From the NCBI RefSeq assembly GCF_030867095.1, contig NC_081831.1, positions 68,648,716 to 68,712,715 of the forward strand: a stretch of DNA of 64,000 nt, in the 5' to 3' direction. Each line of letters begins with the position of its first letter. The stretch's first letter is position 1. Positions 36,371-53,893 of this stretch are shown here, piece after piece. A program made the position numbers and the translations under genes. Origin of the DNA: Alligator mississippiensis. Taxonomy: Eukaryota > Chordata > Crocodylia > Alligatoridae. The notes beneath the pieces are model-generated. The model was not told the origin of the DNA, did no database searches, and worked only from the letters and a program-made list of their open reading frames with translations.

Positions 36371-37940
36371 TTAAAGGTGCTATGTACAAGCTAGAACTTA
36401 GGGCCAACATTTTCAAATATCCCCAAGGGATTCATTGCTTCCATTGAGTCAAAAAATCATGTTGAGTCCTCTGGCTGGCTTTGAAAATATCAATCAATCA
36501 TTTCGTCACCTCAGTGCCCACTAAAGTGCAGCCACCTCTGGGGTGGAGCAGAGATTCAGCTTGGCAGAGATACTGCAATAAGCCAAGCACAGGTTTGAAA
36601 GTGGATTTTAAAAGCCTTGCCTGCAAGAACCACCAAGAGCCTCAGCCACTAGCGCAACAGGGAAGCTAAAGCTGACAGCAGGAATCCAGGAGCGTAAGTC
36701 TGAGGAGGGCCTTGCACAAGCTCTTTAAGCCCTGGCTTTACTAGCTTTAAAATAAGTTCCAAGGCAAGGAACAGCCTCTTTATTCTAAAGCTCCTAAAAA
36801 CCTGCATGCAGGTTTACTATGTACATGAGCTGTTTAGCAAGCACATTATAAGCTCATAGTAGGGCCTTTAGCCCAGCCTTCATCTATTCTACACTATACA
36901 ACTCTTTCCTGTGCCAGCACCTGGTATGGGTTAATTTTGAGCCTGAGTCCAATAGGAAAGCCAAAGACTGGTCTCATTTCTACCCAGGGCAGCCTACAGA
37001 TTTCACTGAGACTGAGGATATCCAGATGTGCCAGGTTGGCCTTGAAGATAGTTTTGCAAAGGTGAACCAAGTCCAGTGTCAAAGCTGCTCATGCTCCCTT
37101 GCGTGAGTCACCAGGGCAGAGCATCCAGGTGGGACACTGGACCAGCAGGATAACTAGAAACAGAAGGGCTAAAGGAGCTTCCTGGTATGAAAGGCACTGG
37201 TAGGTGACCCATCAGGTACAAGCCTAGCCATCCAGAATCCAGGCTGCCATATGCTGAAAGGCTCAGCTTGCTGATCTGTGCAACAGGTTGCAGGGTGACA
37301 GAGGACATCGGGATTTTTTCTTTTTTTTGAATCTGTGGCATGTTCATACTTTCCTTCGAACTGTGAATAGCTTCCCCATCAATTTCTGCTCACCCTACAG
37401 CTTATAAAGCATCTCTGCCCAGCCCCTGCCTAGATAGCCTGCTTGCATGCTTTGCATTAAATATAGGTTACTATTTCTTTTAGGCAGCAGATTTTTTTCA
37501 CCTTCTTAAATTGTACTAGAGTAGAAGCTCCCCCAGGATCTCATTTTCATTTTCTCTTGCTTTCTCAGTTGCTGCTAATTAATATCCAGGCTGCCTAGTC
37601 ACACAGCATGTGTTCATCTACATTCACGTGTATGAGGGAAGTGAGAAGAAAGTCCCATCGTGTGAATCTGTTAGGAGGAGCAGGCTGCAGTGCCCTGGGA
37701 GCTCTATGGGTTTCAATCCCACTTCTCCCCGCACATAAACCGGCACTGCATAATTTTATACGTCTGCCTCCTTCCTCTGTACCAGCACCCTTTGAATCTT
37801 TAGTACCTCCTTCCATTCCCAGGCCTGTGCATGGCATCCCCAAACCTGACTCTGTGTCCCAAATGCAGGTCTCAGTGGTGCTGCCCACACCTTAATGATC
37901 TCGCAAGGCACATTTCTGGGGCCACCTTCAAAACAGGAGG

Positions 37941-38106
37941 CAGGGCTGAATTAATGCAGAGGCAACCTAGGGACATGCCTAGGACCCTAACTGAAGAAGG
38001 GGCCCAGTTGTGCTTATTTTACACATATTAAAATTACTGAGTGAAAAAAAGTAGGGTCCCATGAGTTTGTTTGACTAGGGCCCACTAATGAGTTAATCTG
38101 GCCCTG
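37941..38106. mobile_element. Short hAT-like MITE, 166 bp
   Basis: The left end CAGGGCTGAATTAATGCAG and the right end (reverse complement CAGGGCCAGATTAACTCATT) are imperfect inverted repeats. Flanks are ACAGGAGG (37933-37940) and ACAGGAGA (38107-38114), a 7/8 match of hAT length. There is no coding capacity. Confidence 0.7.
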
Positions 38107-38114
38107 ACAGGAGA

Positions 38115-39225
38115 TAACCCACACAGTCACCAGCACAGCTTGGTAGGTTTGCTTACAACTGAGTAACCACATCACCTTACCCCGAGCCTTGTCCTAGCTC
38201 CCTCAAGGTTGTATGCTGCCTAGTATGCTGCTTGGAGTAATGCACCCCAAGAACTGAGTGCTCATTTTTTAGAAATTGTTTAAGTAACCAGTGCATGCTC
38301 ACTTGGTTGGATTACAGGCCTTGGACTATGAAGGCTTCAAGACAGAGCTGTAAATGCCTTTCCTCCTGCACCAATGCTCTATGTCCCCTTTGAGTGCTGT
38401 TAGGAGCGGTGACTTAGTATACCCTAGGGGAAACATTGGCTGCAAGAGCACCTGGGATTCACTGACGTATGTTCCAGAGCCCTGTAAAATAGTGACTGAG
38501 TTACTATAGGACTAGGTAGACCCTGGGTCCTCTAGTAATTTCCAAATGGAAGGAGGACACTGGGGAAAAAAGGTGTGAAAAACAGTGAGAAAAACAGAAT
38601 GAAGTGCCAGGAGGCTTAATTAATGCTTGCGAAGTGCTCTGAACTCATCTGGAAAAAGCGCATCAGATGCATGCAAAGCATCACTGCCAAGGATTCACTG
38701 CTTAATGAAAAGTTAACTTTGATTGTTTGTAATAGGGCCTTGCTGCCTATTGCTGTAGTTGAATGCAGTATTACTGCAAAGGGAGGGGAAGGGTTCTTTC
38801 CCCTCCCAAGATACCACTGAAATGAGAACTCTCTGATTAAAGATTTCTAATTAATAAATTATATTTTAAAGTACATTAAAAATAATCCCTTGGCGCTTTT
38901 CTTAGGAAAAACAATACTAAATTCAGTAAGCATCCTGGTCAACTTCCAAGTTCGGTTATTAATGCCTGCGTTAAAAATGCCTCTTTCTGTTTCAATTGTA
39001 GACAACAGGCATCACGTGTTGTTTTTTTCATTTTATGTTAATGTTAGAGCTGACAGAATTTTCTGAACAACAATAATTTTCTGTCAAAAAGGCCTTGCTT
39101 CTAAGTCAACATTTTCACAAATGTCAATGATTTCAACATTTTTTATTTTCTGTCATTTTTATCAACAAATTGAACTGTTAGCAATATGTTAATTAATACT
39201 TTGGTTTAATGCAGAGTCCGGGTGA
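38115..39225. other. Intergenic, AT-rich, nothing recognised
   Basis: AT-rich DNA between two hAT-like elements with several T runs near 39010-39170. There is no gene, RNA or repeat family I can name. Confidence 0.4.
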
Positions 39226-39233
39226 CTATTTTC

Positions 39234-40032
39234 TGGGGCTGCACGAAGCTTTGGTCCCTGATTCGATCCAGCCTGATTCGGTGGCCAAATCTCTGAATCT
39301 GAATTGAACCGATTAATTGATTCGGATCACTGTCCTTGATTCGATTCAGCCAAATCTGAATTTGAAGATTCGATGCTGATTTGGAGAAGCAGTGATTCAG
39401 CCATAGACATAGCTTTAAAAGTTTTTTCTACATACCTCTAGGTACCAGGTGGCTCGTGAACGCTGCAATGGTGGGATGGATGGAGCGTCCCATAGGAGCG
39501 TGGGGGGCTCCCCAGTGTGCTCAGCAGCAGACCTGGGAGTGGACCAGAAGCATTTCCAGTCTACTTCTGGGTCTTCTGGGGAGTGCACCAAGGGGCTCCT
39601 GCCCCCCCCGGTTCAGTGACTGGTGCCTTCTGGGTCTGGGATGGGCCCCCGGAGGCCCCTGCAGCTGATCGCTGACCTGGGGGAACGTGGGGGGGCCAGC
39701 GCGCTCCCTGGCAGACCTGGAAGCGGACCGGAAGTGCTTCCAGGTCCGCCACCGAGCACACGCAGGTCTCCCCCCCTGCACTCCTGTAGGACGCTCCATG
39801 TGCCCCAGCATCCCAGCGATCACCAGCCGCACCTGCTACCTCGAGGTATGTAGAAAAAACTTTTAAAGCTGTGTCTGTGGCTGAATCACTGATTCTCCAA
39901 ATCAGCATCGAATCTTCAGATTCAGATTTGGCCGACTCGAATCAAGGACAGTGATCTGAATCAACGAATCAAATCACTGTCCCTGATTTGGGCCGAATCT
40001 GAATTGAATAGGGCCCACTTTGCACACTCCTA
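39234..40032. mobile_element. Palindromic (foldback) hAT-like element, about 0.8 kb
   Basis: The two halves are inverted copies of one another over roughly 330 bp each: TTTAAAAGTTTTTTCTACAT is at 39414 onward and its reverse complement ATGTAGAAAAAACTTTTAAA near 39845-39865. Inner arms carry TGGAGCGTCC and its complement. Ends are TGGGGCTGCACGAAGC and (reverse complement) TAGGAGTGTGCAAAG. The 8-bp duplication CTATTTTC flanks it (39226-39233 and 40033-40040). The arms are AT-rich outside and GC-rich inside with an unpaired loop of 100-150 bp. There is no transposase; frames inside it (for example 115 codons at 39561-39908) are not genes. Confidence 0.85.
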
Positions 40033-40040
40033 CTATTTTC

Positions 40041-41290
40041 CCATTTCCCATGACTTTTTGAGGGTTCTACCTAAAAAGGTCCACTCCACAGGAGTGGAGG
40101 AGAACCCATTTGAGGAGCTCACAGCCCAACCTGATCTCAGCTGTGGTGTGGTATGATGGGACTGGGGGCTGTTAAACACTGCCCCACTCCACTCCAGATG
40201 TGGCTGCGTTGCAAGTGGTGGATGCCACTGCTTAGAGCTGCGGCGTGCTCTTCCAGCATGTGAAACGCTGCGACAATGTGTGATATTCACCGCCGCGGAT
40301 CTGTACACGCAGTGCTCAGCACACCGACAGGGCAGCAAGGAGGACTGTTGATTGCTCGTCACGCACTGACGCTGCACGTACCACGGCACAGAAGACTGCC
40401 CAGACAAGACACTGATTCATGACTCAATAACTGGTTTGTAATATTTAACTAAATAATCAACTCTTCAAATTGTTTTCCTTCATCCACTCAGGTGCCAGGA
40501 ATAGGTGAATACACACAAAACTATACTTGCGTCACCAGCTACTTTAACAGAGAAGGAGAGATGGCCCCATAGGAAGAGGACTGGCCTGGACCCAGGGGAG
40601 CCGTAGACATAGACGTGCTGTGACCCACAGCAAGTCCTGTCGCCTCCTCCTGCGAGACGCACGAGGGACGCGCGCTGGTCACGGGCTCCCCGGCCACCGG
40701 GAGTCCTCCAGCCCCTCGGCACCAACCTCTGCTGGACGCGGACGGAGCAAACTGGCGACTCTCCGATTTCCGGCCAAGAGCCTCAGGGGCTCGGGCCAGG
40801 CTCGTCCGGGGATTCAGGGGACGGGAGAGGCCAGTCTCCACCGGTGCGGTGCTCCTCCATTTTAGACTCAAGGCTGCCCCCTCAGAAAATGCCAGCTCTT
40901 AGTTTTGCCTTATTTTTGCCTACAGGAAAATACTAGAGCAGCTTGTGTTGCAAAGCACTCGGAAAGCCTACAAGGAGGCAGGGTGTTCTGGGCCCTGTGG
41001 AGTCCCATCGAAATCTCTGGGTTTATCGTAAGAACGTAACAGTTGCCGTGAACCGGCTCTGGCTGTAGGTCCCTCTCACCTGTGTCGCAGCGGCCAGGCC
41101 AAGGACGTGGGTCTGACCAGGCGTTTCCTGCTGACCCTCTCCTTCACAGCTCTCCAGATCTGGTTCAGAGGCGGCCGATGCCTCCTTTCACTGGGGAGCG
41201 GTAGGGGGCACCTGCCCCCAGGCTCGGGGGGGCCGGTCGCCCACGCCCCTTTTCCTCCAAACACGCGTCCCATCCCGTTTCAAATCTGCC
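40041..41290. other. Upstream flank of RAB39B
   Basis: Composition rises from AT-rich to GC-rich toward the RAB39B CpG island. Repeated CpG-containing stretches from about 40600 have overlapping frames on both strands but no domain. No gene is recognised. Confidence 0.4.
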
Positions 41291-41646
41291 GGGGGGGAGG
41301 GGGGCTGAACTACTCTCCGTGAGCCCCCCCCCGCCCGCGGGGACGAGCCCTGCCCCACGCGGGATGGGCACGAGGAGGGGAAGAGCGGGGCGGGGCACGG
41401 TTTCTGGGCGAGGCCCTCGGGCGGTGAGGGGCGGGGCCTCCGCCGCCCCGCCCCCCGGCGCTTTGTCGGGCGCCGCTCTTCGAGGCAATGCGGTAACGGG
41501 CCCGGCTATCCGGGGCATTGCGGTAGCTGCTGATGCCAGCGATGAGTCAGTGCCTGGTGCCGAGGCGGCTGCCATTGCCGCAGCGCCGCGCCGCCCGCCC
41601 GCAGCCCGCCCCGGCCCCGGCGCGCCCCCGCGCCCGCCCCCGCGCC

Positions 41647-41670
41647 ATGGCGGCGAGCGCCCGGCCCTAG
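41647..41670 (+). CDS. Putative upstream ORF in RAB39B 5' UTR (7 codons)
   Basis: ATG at 41647 has a strong context (G at -3, G at +4) and opens MAASARP followed by TAG, 102 nt before the RAB39B start. If transcription begins upstream of it, ribosomes should meet this start first, and the short uORF could dampen RAB39B translation. It depends wholly on where the mRNA starts. Confidence 0.4.
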   Translation: MAASARP

Positions 41671-46982
<5,312 letters not shown>

Positions 46983-48729
46983 TCACGTCTAGTGAGAAAA
47001 GCTATGATGAACTCTACTAACCAAACATACTCTACTAAGTGAACTCCGTGTGACAGAAGGGGTGTAATGCTAGCGTGGTGAACATGTTGTTTTGGACACC
47101 AGAGAAACAGAACCAGAAAAACAGTGTTCCGTTCCAAATAACCTTCCAGAATCGGGGGGGCTACAAACTTACATGAGAATGAACAAGGATGCATGTTTAC
47201 ATTGTAGGAGACGGGAGGCATAAGAGCAAGCTGATCTGAACCAGGTGGTACGCACCAGGGAATTTTACATGTCCTGTTTTAAGTAAATCTATAGTTATAC
47301 ACTGCGTGCTGAAGCCACAGTATGAATAGTCTATTAGTATGAGACATGCGTGTAGAAAAAGAGAGCGAGAACGTTGGTGTATGTCAACAGTTATTTCCAG
47401 AAAGACGAGAATGCAGCATGGTTACCCCTCATGAACAATGCCTCAGTGGTTAGCTCAAAAGGAAACCGTTTTTCAGATGTGGCATGCACATTTCTGGTGT
47501 TTAATGTTCTTGCACCTAAAAACCTATAGTAAAAACTGACTGGTATTGAAAGAGGAAACTAAGGGTTGTTTTATTGGTAACTAAAACTTAATCACCACCT
47601 GTCTCTATGGGGTTATTAGTCTTACCACACCTGGCCAAGACTCTTGACACTAAAATCCAGCATAATGGTTCCAGTTAGGATTGAGGTATGAATTAAAATA
47701 TTAAATATAATCCAGCTAGATGATTATAGTGGAGATACCTCTGATTCAGTGATTTCCAGTGTAACTAACAGATTAGGAACATAAAGCTTCTCAAGTGTGT
47801 CCTGCCATCCTGTATTTCACAGACAGGTCATCACCACCAGGAACTAGCTGTCAGATGGGGAAACACTGCTGTTTCTGTCTGCAGTGTCGGGGTGTGAAAA
47901 TCCCTCCTACTGCTAAGCCCCTTTAAGCTCCACTTAATAGGAAAATGGAACGAACACATGAACATTCCAGAGCATAAATTAAACGCATCAAACACCCAGA
48001 AAGGTGAGTTTTTCTTTAAAGAATAGTGCTAAAACAGAGCAGCCACTGGCAACCTATTCTGGTCCCTAAGTGTCATTTTCCTTATTGGAAGGACCTGGAG
48101 GGAGGAGCATAAGAATAAACACCTGAGTTGGTAGAATGGCCAGAGAAGAGGGAAGGCCAAGAGGGAATATTATCTCCTCTGTTTGAATCCAGTCATATCC
48201 ATCTCAGGTAAAATCTGATGATTAGGTAGCTGCATTACAAAGGCTCTAGGCATTTATTTTCTGGGAACAGCATCCATCATTTGAACTTTACTTCCTTTAA
48301 GTATCAAAGTAAGTTTTTGAAATGCAGCATGATAGCCATGCACCCGAATTGTACCTAGGGGGATCAGTTTATTAGCAGAATTTGTAGTGAGATTTATTCA
48401 AGTTTGCAAACTTTACAAGCCAAACTGTTAAAGGCCTGGAGGTTTAGGTAAACCATATAGGTGTGTCGAGTGTTTGAATGCAGGCCTCTTAGTAGACAAG
48501 TACTTCTAATTGCTTTTCTAAGGTAACATGTTCCATAAGAGTATGCTTTTTTGGTTGTTAACAAGTTGAACCAATCTCTCTTCAGATCTGTTTCTATATT
48601 TTGTACCATTTGGCCAGGACTGGATCATAAAAATAATCACAGCCTAGGTATAAAAGCTGTACATGAAGAAAAGTAATATTTTACTTTTATACTTTCTGGT
48701 ACCAGTTCTAGTTCATTGCTTTTGTTGCC

Positions 48730-48735
48730 AATAAA
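48730..48735 (+). promoter_or_regulatory. Candidate RAB39B poly(A) signal (proximal)
   Basis: AATAAA in AT-rich DNA 1.75 kb after the RAB39B stop. An earlier candidate is at 48114-48119. Confidence 0.35.
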
Positions 48736-49443
48736 TTACCATCTGCTGAGCCAGAGAAAGGGATAGTAAAAAAAAAATGGGTATCAACAGGAGAATTAAA
48801 GCTGCAGCTTTTAACTTTGAAGTCCAATGGTCAACCTCGCTTAGGTCATAAATGTGCTGAATTTGCTGACCTCATGCTATGGGTCCATCAGACTCCTTCC
48901 ATTGATTTGAATGGATGTTGCATTGGGCCCACAGTCTGCTGAGGGCATTATGAAACCCTCTTCTGGAATGGCATACATTTGGCAGGACTGGGAATCAGGA
49001 GAGAGCTAGAATAGTATGAGCCATGTGTCCTCAACTTACACTGACACCAATTGGAGCTGAGGGCTATTGGCAGAGTTGTGCAGAGACCTGCGTGGCACTT
49101 CTCCAGACTCCGAACAGAGCCACCAGTTTCTAACTTGGATAGACACAAAGGTCAGGTTGACATACTTCCATTCATCAAATAAAAAGATATGCCAAACCAC
49201 TGTTTTGACCATTCCAAGTCTGGGCCAGTTCTACAGTTGTCTCCGATATTCTTGTTGAGGAGAATGAGTCTTAAATAATATTTTTTGGACACAGAAGGAA
49301 GTAAAACTAGTAGGGTTCAGGTATCACCAGGTTCTTCTAAGCCAGCACAGCAGAGACCTGGCTGATGGGGAAAGCGATGGGGTTTTTCATTGCATTTGCT
49401 CTTTTTTACTATAATGAAAAACTGCAGTTCATTTAGTGGGCCT

Positions 49444-49460
49444 GGGGGGGGGGGGGGGGG
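49444..49460 (+). repeat. Poly(G) run, 17 nt
   Basis: Seventeen uninterrupted G followed by TGTTGTTTG. It could form quadruplex structure in RAB39B RNA if the 3' UTR extends here. The length may vary or be affected by sequencing. Confidence 0.7.
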
Positions 49461-50247
49461 TGTTGTTTGTTTATTTGTTTTTCTAAGGCAAAAAGTCATA
49501 AGGAATTTTATTCAGACCTTAAGAGTAAATGTTGAATTTATCGGAGAAGTATTGTAGTTCTAAAAAAGACGCAGTATGAAAACATTCTACGCCATCTTAA
49601 CTTACTTAAAAGGATTAAAACAAAAGAAAAATGGTTATATTAAATAAGAGAGATCATTATATACATCTTTTTTCTAATTCTACATTTTCTAGGCAGCTTA
49701 TAAAAACATAAGCAATGTAGAGTCATCTGTACAAAGTTTGGAGTTTCTTTTCTAAGATGAAAAAAACTTATAGGCTATGATAAGCATTCTTTTCTAACAT
49801 CTGGTTTTAATGCTTTGACTATGGCAAGAGGTATTGGAGAAACTGGAAAGCAAAACTTTCAAAGGATAAAGTTTCAGGACCTCTTTTACTCTAGGGGAAG
49901 TCAGTCGAACAAAAACAAACTTTCTGTGGTCCAGATCACAGGTTAAAAACAATCTGCATGTTAGATTGGAATTGCTCAGAACCTCCAGAATAAAAGTATA
50001 CTGTACACTTTTCCTAGCTTTCTGTTATGCACTGTAATGAAATGTGAAAAAAATGCTGTATTTAGCTGTATGTGAATGAAAACATGCTTGTATTTAGCAA
50101 AATGGTTAATATGTGATTATGTGAAATTCAAAACTTGTAAAGAAACTCTTTGTGGTTTTTCCTTCCCCCATTCTTCATCAGTAAGCCATCTAGTAACTGT
50201 ATTCTTACAGCTACCATGACTGAAAACCCAATACAAGGTAGATCAAT

Positions 50248-50253
50248 AATAAA
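50248..50253 (+). promoter_or_regulatory. Candidate RAB39B poly(A) signal (distal)
   Basis: AATAAA within CAATAATAAAC. It would give a 3' UTR of about 3.3 kb. Confidence 0.4.
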
Positions 50254-52182
50254 CAACATGCAAACTATTAACAACAGAATATACTATGCATTTTCTCTAA
50301 TGGTGCATGTTTGGAAGATGTCCTTTTAAAGATGCTAACAGCCTTTGTGAAATCAATTGGCTTCTGGAGAAACTCCCGTGCTGCCCTAGAGATACTATAC
50401 AAAAAACCCCCGACAACGACTTTTTGGTAAGGTAATTGCAGTGTTCAGAGAAACATTGTTATAGCAGGTATCCAGAATAACCAAGTATCATGGTACAGAT
50501 CCTCAGTTGCTGTAAGTTGTTTTAGGTTCCCCACGTTCAGTTGCAGTGGATTTAGTGGTTTATAGCAGCTGAGGAACTATCCCACCATGAAACAGTGGAG
50601 ATTTAAAAGGTGGTGGTAAAGGCTCCTGATCAGAGGAAGGCTGAGTGGCCAGAAACAGAGCGCTCTCTCTCTTTTTTGTTTTCCTTCAGATAATCTCTTG
50701 TTGAATGGTGAAATGCTGAAAGGTTTTTTTAAAACAAACTAAGGAAGAGTTTCCCCCTTTGCAGGTCTTAACCATAGCATAGCAACCAAATGGTAAGCAT
50801 ACATTTAATGAGGGACAGTTTATAAGCGAGAGCCCAGTCTCTTTTCAGCAAAGCTTTACTGCTTTAGTGTATGTGCCTGGGTGTTACACTAAGCACATTA
50901 GTGCCAAGGATAAAGCGTTGAGCAGTGCTAAGGGGATATCATTCACTGTGCTTTCTGCTCCCTACTCCAGAGCACTAGCTGATTGTTAATGTCATGCTGC
51001 AATATATTTGCTGCCTTGTAAATGCTTAACTTGACATTTTATTGTGTGTACTGAAGAAATGCAGTCATTGCCCTGGAAGCGTCCACCAGGAGAGCTGTTT
51101 TACAGTAGGTTTGAGCTTTTTACAACAGATTCCAGTGTGAGGAACTTGCTTATGGAAGGAGGAAGTGGATTCAGAGGAAAGGAGACCCTAGGAAAGCAGC
51201 AGTTGCTCCTCATTGCAAATGGTCTCATGTGGCTCCTTCATACTCTCCTGTCTGCTCTTAGGGCAGTACCATCTGTAGTCAGGCCATCTGCTGCATATAC
51301 ATGGCTGCTTTCTCAAGTAAAAATCACTATACACAATCTACTGTGATACAGCATTTAATGCAGCCACAGAAGCAAGCAGTGTGGCCCTACAGAGGTATAG
51401 AAGAGAGAGCCACGCCTGAGCAGAGAGGCAGCAAAGGGGGGTGGGGGGCAAGAACCTTCAGCAGCATGCAGACAGTCAAAATCCTTGCTATGACACACCA
51501 GCTTGGTACAGGTTTCTCCATACTGAAGAATCCCATCACTTCACTGACAAGTAGAACAATGGCCTCACATTTAGTAAAAATACTGCAAACTTATTTTGTG
51601 GGTGTGACAGTCCTTTACAGAAGAATGCATAAAGCTTCACCCCATAATTCCCCATGCTGAATCTATTAGCTTGACAATTATTTTTCCTATTGCCTGCTCA
51701 CAGCAGCATTGATCCAAACTCTCACTACTGCTACCAGCCCAAGGCTTCCCTGCTTATTGAAATAAACAGCCTGTTGTCACAGCATCCAAATCCATGGCTG
51801 CACCTAAGATGCTTTGATGTACGCTGGGATTATATTGAACCTGAGAGAGATGGGCTTTGACATCCACCCACTTCCAGTGGTCTCCCATCAGTAAGATCTG
51901 CTGTTGCTGCTCAATTCTACACTACGCTCAGATCTTGCAGATCCACTGGCTTTCCACCTGACAAAGCCTGAGCTTCAGCTTCCGGGTCACAAACCCAACC
52001 TGCAGGATTGGCTGACACCTACCTCCCCTCTCCATCAAGCTGCTGCCAAACTTGTGCTTGTGCCCCTAACTTAGATTTTCCCCACCACCCACCCCATCCT
52101 GTCTCTCAGCAGCTTTCCACCAAATCCAGCTGTCATCTCAGTGGAAAACAACCCTGTTGCTTCAACTGGGTTTCTCAAACTT

Positions 52183-52526
52183 CTCCAAGGGCATTTATAC
52201 ATATACATTTGTCTGCTCTGCCATGCCGGAGATCCAGCATATCAAAGCAGACTTGATTAATCTAACCTGTGAAGTATGCAAGCTGATGAGCCCAGCACTG
52301 CATCACATGCATTTGTATCAACAGCAAAATGTGCTGAGAAAACAGCAGCAGTGTGCTCTCGAACTAAAACAACTTTGATGCGTTTTAGTTCAGAAGCGTG
52401 CTGCTGCCAGCATTTTTTCAGTGCCAACGTGCATTTTGCCATTCATACAGATGTACATGATGCAGTGCCAAGGGCTTTTAAAAGTGCCTGGCGCTGCAGT
52501 GCAAGCATGTGTACAAATGCCCCAAG
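52183..52526. mobile_element. Foldback MITE, 344 bp, with 5-bp flanking duplication
   Basis: The element is an imperfect palindrome along its whole length. GGCATTTATACATATACATT near the left end pairs with the right end (reverse complement GGCATTTGTACACATGCTTG), and GAACTAAAACAACTTTGATG/CGTTTTAGTTC forms the centre near 52362-52391. AACTT flanks it at 52178-52182 and 52527-52531. Coding capacity is absent. The family is not known to me; a 5-bp duplication is uncertain because the ends are not exact. Confidence 0.7.
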
Positions 52527-52672
52527 AACTTAAGGGAGTCCAACTAGATTGTGCACAAGGTTTGTGACCCAACCATGAAAATATACATAGAAAGAGGTGC
52601 CTGCCACAATTGTTTAGTTTCACTGTTTTAATATCATGAAATAAAAGTACAAAAAACTTTACAGGTATATTG

Positions 52673-52678
52673 TTTATT
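52673..52678 (-). promoter_or_regulatory. Candidate distal VBP1 poly(A) signal
   Basis: AATAAA on the minus strand 1.1 kb after the VBP1 stop. A nearer AATAAA is at 53706-53711, 112 nt after the stop. Which is used cannot be told. Confidence 0.35.
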
Positions 52679-53705
52679 ACATGAAGATATAACAGTTAAC
52701 ATTTGCATCTATTTTGTGGTGAAACCTGTATCATCAGTAACTCCATGTCAAATACTATCCACTAATTTGACTACCACATGTGCATTTTATTGTAGGATGA
52801 AATTGCAGAGGTAAAGGCAACAAATCCTGTGAGGTTTCATTATAACTGAAAAAAATATTCTGCACATTCGCAACAGAAGGTGTGCTCCAGTAGACCATCT
52901 ATATTTAAATACAGGTTTCACCTTTTGGGAGGCTTTCCAACAGTGTTAAGACGTTGGTACTAGACAGCATTTGTCTAAGGGATTGTAAATGGGTTTGTTT
53001 CTTGTAGTACAGGCTATTAGCATTCTGGTGTCCAACTGTCTATAGGTTTGCAAAGATAAACAATGCGTGCATGTGTGAAAGGGGCACGGGTGAGGCCACG
53101 TGCAGTCTTGACATAGCTTGTGCTGTTTACTGAATGTATTAAGATCACTGTTCTTTTCTGAAGGCAGACCATGAATCGTCTCGTGTAAAGTGCAGGAAGT
53201 CCATCAATTGGCAGTTGTTAACCAGTAATAAGTAAAATCAAGTTCATCCACAGTGGATATCTGGGAATGGTTGTTGATTGATGCTGCTGAAGAAATAATC
53301 AACTAACAAACACAACTGGGAGTGAATGCAGCAAAATCCTATTTGCCAAAATGACAGCTGCATGTCTTTCCCCACACAAAGCTGATTTTTAACCTCAGCA
53401 AGTATGTATAACACATCAGCAAAGATGGAAAAAAGCAAACCCGTACATTACAAATTACCTGCTCAAATGCCCTGGAGTCAGTTCCATATGTGCACCTTAC
53501 ATTTTTAGACAAACTTTCAGGTAAGAAATTACTTATGGCAAACAGACTGATCTGGTCAAAAATGCTACATTCCTTGTTGGACTGTGTGGCATCTCTGCAA
53601 ATAATTAATCATTTCCTGAAGCATGCATGAAACCAAATTTTGAGTTTACAAATAAATAAAATGGTGCTCGCCATTATTTTTCATTTTTTATATATTTTAT
53701 CATCA

Positions 53706-53711
53706 TTTATT
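53706..53711 (-). promoter_or_regulatory. Candidate proximal VBP1 poly(A) signal
   Basis: Minus-strand AATAAATGATG 112 nt downstream of the VBP1 stop codon would make a very short 3' UTR. Confidence 0.35.
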
Positions 53712-53822
53712 GAAGTGATTAAACTCAGTCCCTTAAGGATGAACTTTGGGGGCATTTAAAATAACAATAATAATAATAAAAAAAAAGGATTTGGAAACAG
53801 ACCACATTTAAAATTGGCCAAA

Positions 53823-53893
53823 CTATGCTTTGTTTTTTGAAGGATCATCCTTGTTTCTTCTCTTTACATCCCAATTATAAACTCTAGCCATAT
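53823..53893 (-). CDS. VBP1: VBP1 terminal coding exon
   Basis: The acceptor TACCCTCAG is followed by AT (completing Asn), then MARVYNWDVKRRNKDDPSKN, KA and TAG at 53825-53823. The conserved MARVYNWDVK tail is diagnostic for PFD3. Confidence 0.97.

Larger units (their letters stand above)
31393..37940. other. Intergenic DNA without a supported gene
   Basis: No reading frame here has a domain; the longest (34694-35137 and 35447-35878, minus strand) look accidental. An isolated hAT-style end near 34125-34164, a MIR piece near 36225-36370 and old repeat-like text near 33590-33780 and 36395-36495 are the only things I can point to. Confidence 0.45.
46983..52177 (+). other. RAB39B 3' UTR and downstream DNA
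   Basis: No coding frame is supported. Sense-strand poly(A) signals occur at 48114-48119, 48730-48735 and 50248-50253. The last would give a 3' UTR of about 3.3 kb, in keeping with the long 3' UTR of mammalian RAB39B (from memory). The stretch is AT-rich with a 17-G run at 49444-49460. Confidence 0.5.

Noticed and set aside
39456-39908. Frames of 70-115 codons
   Set aside because: They lie in the palindromic transposon, occur on both strands because the arms are inverted copies, and have no domain.
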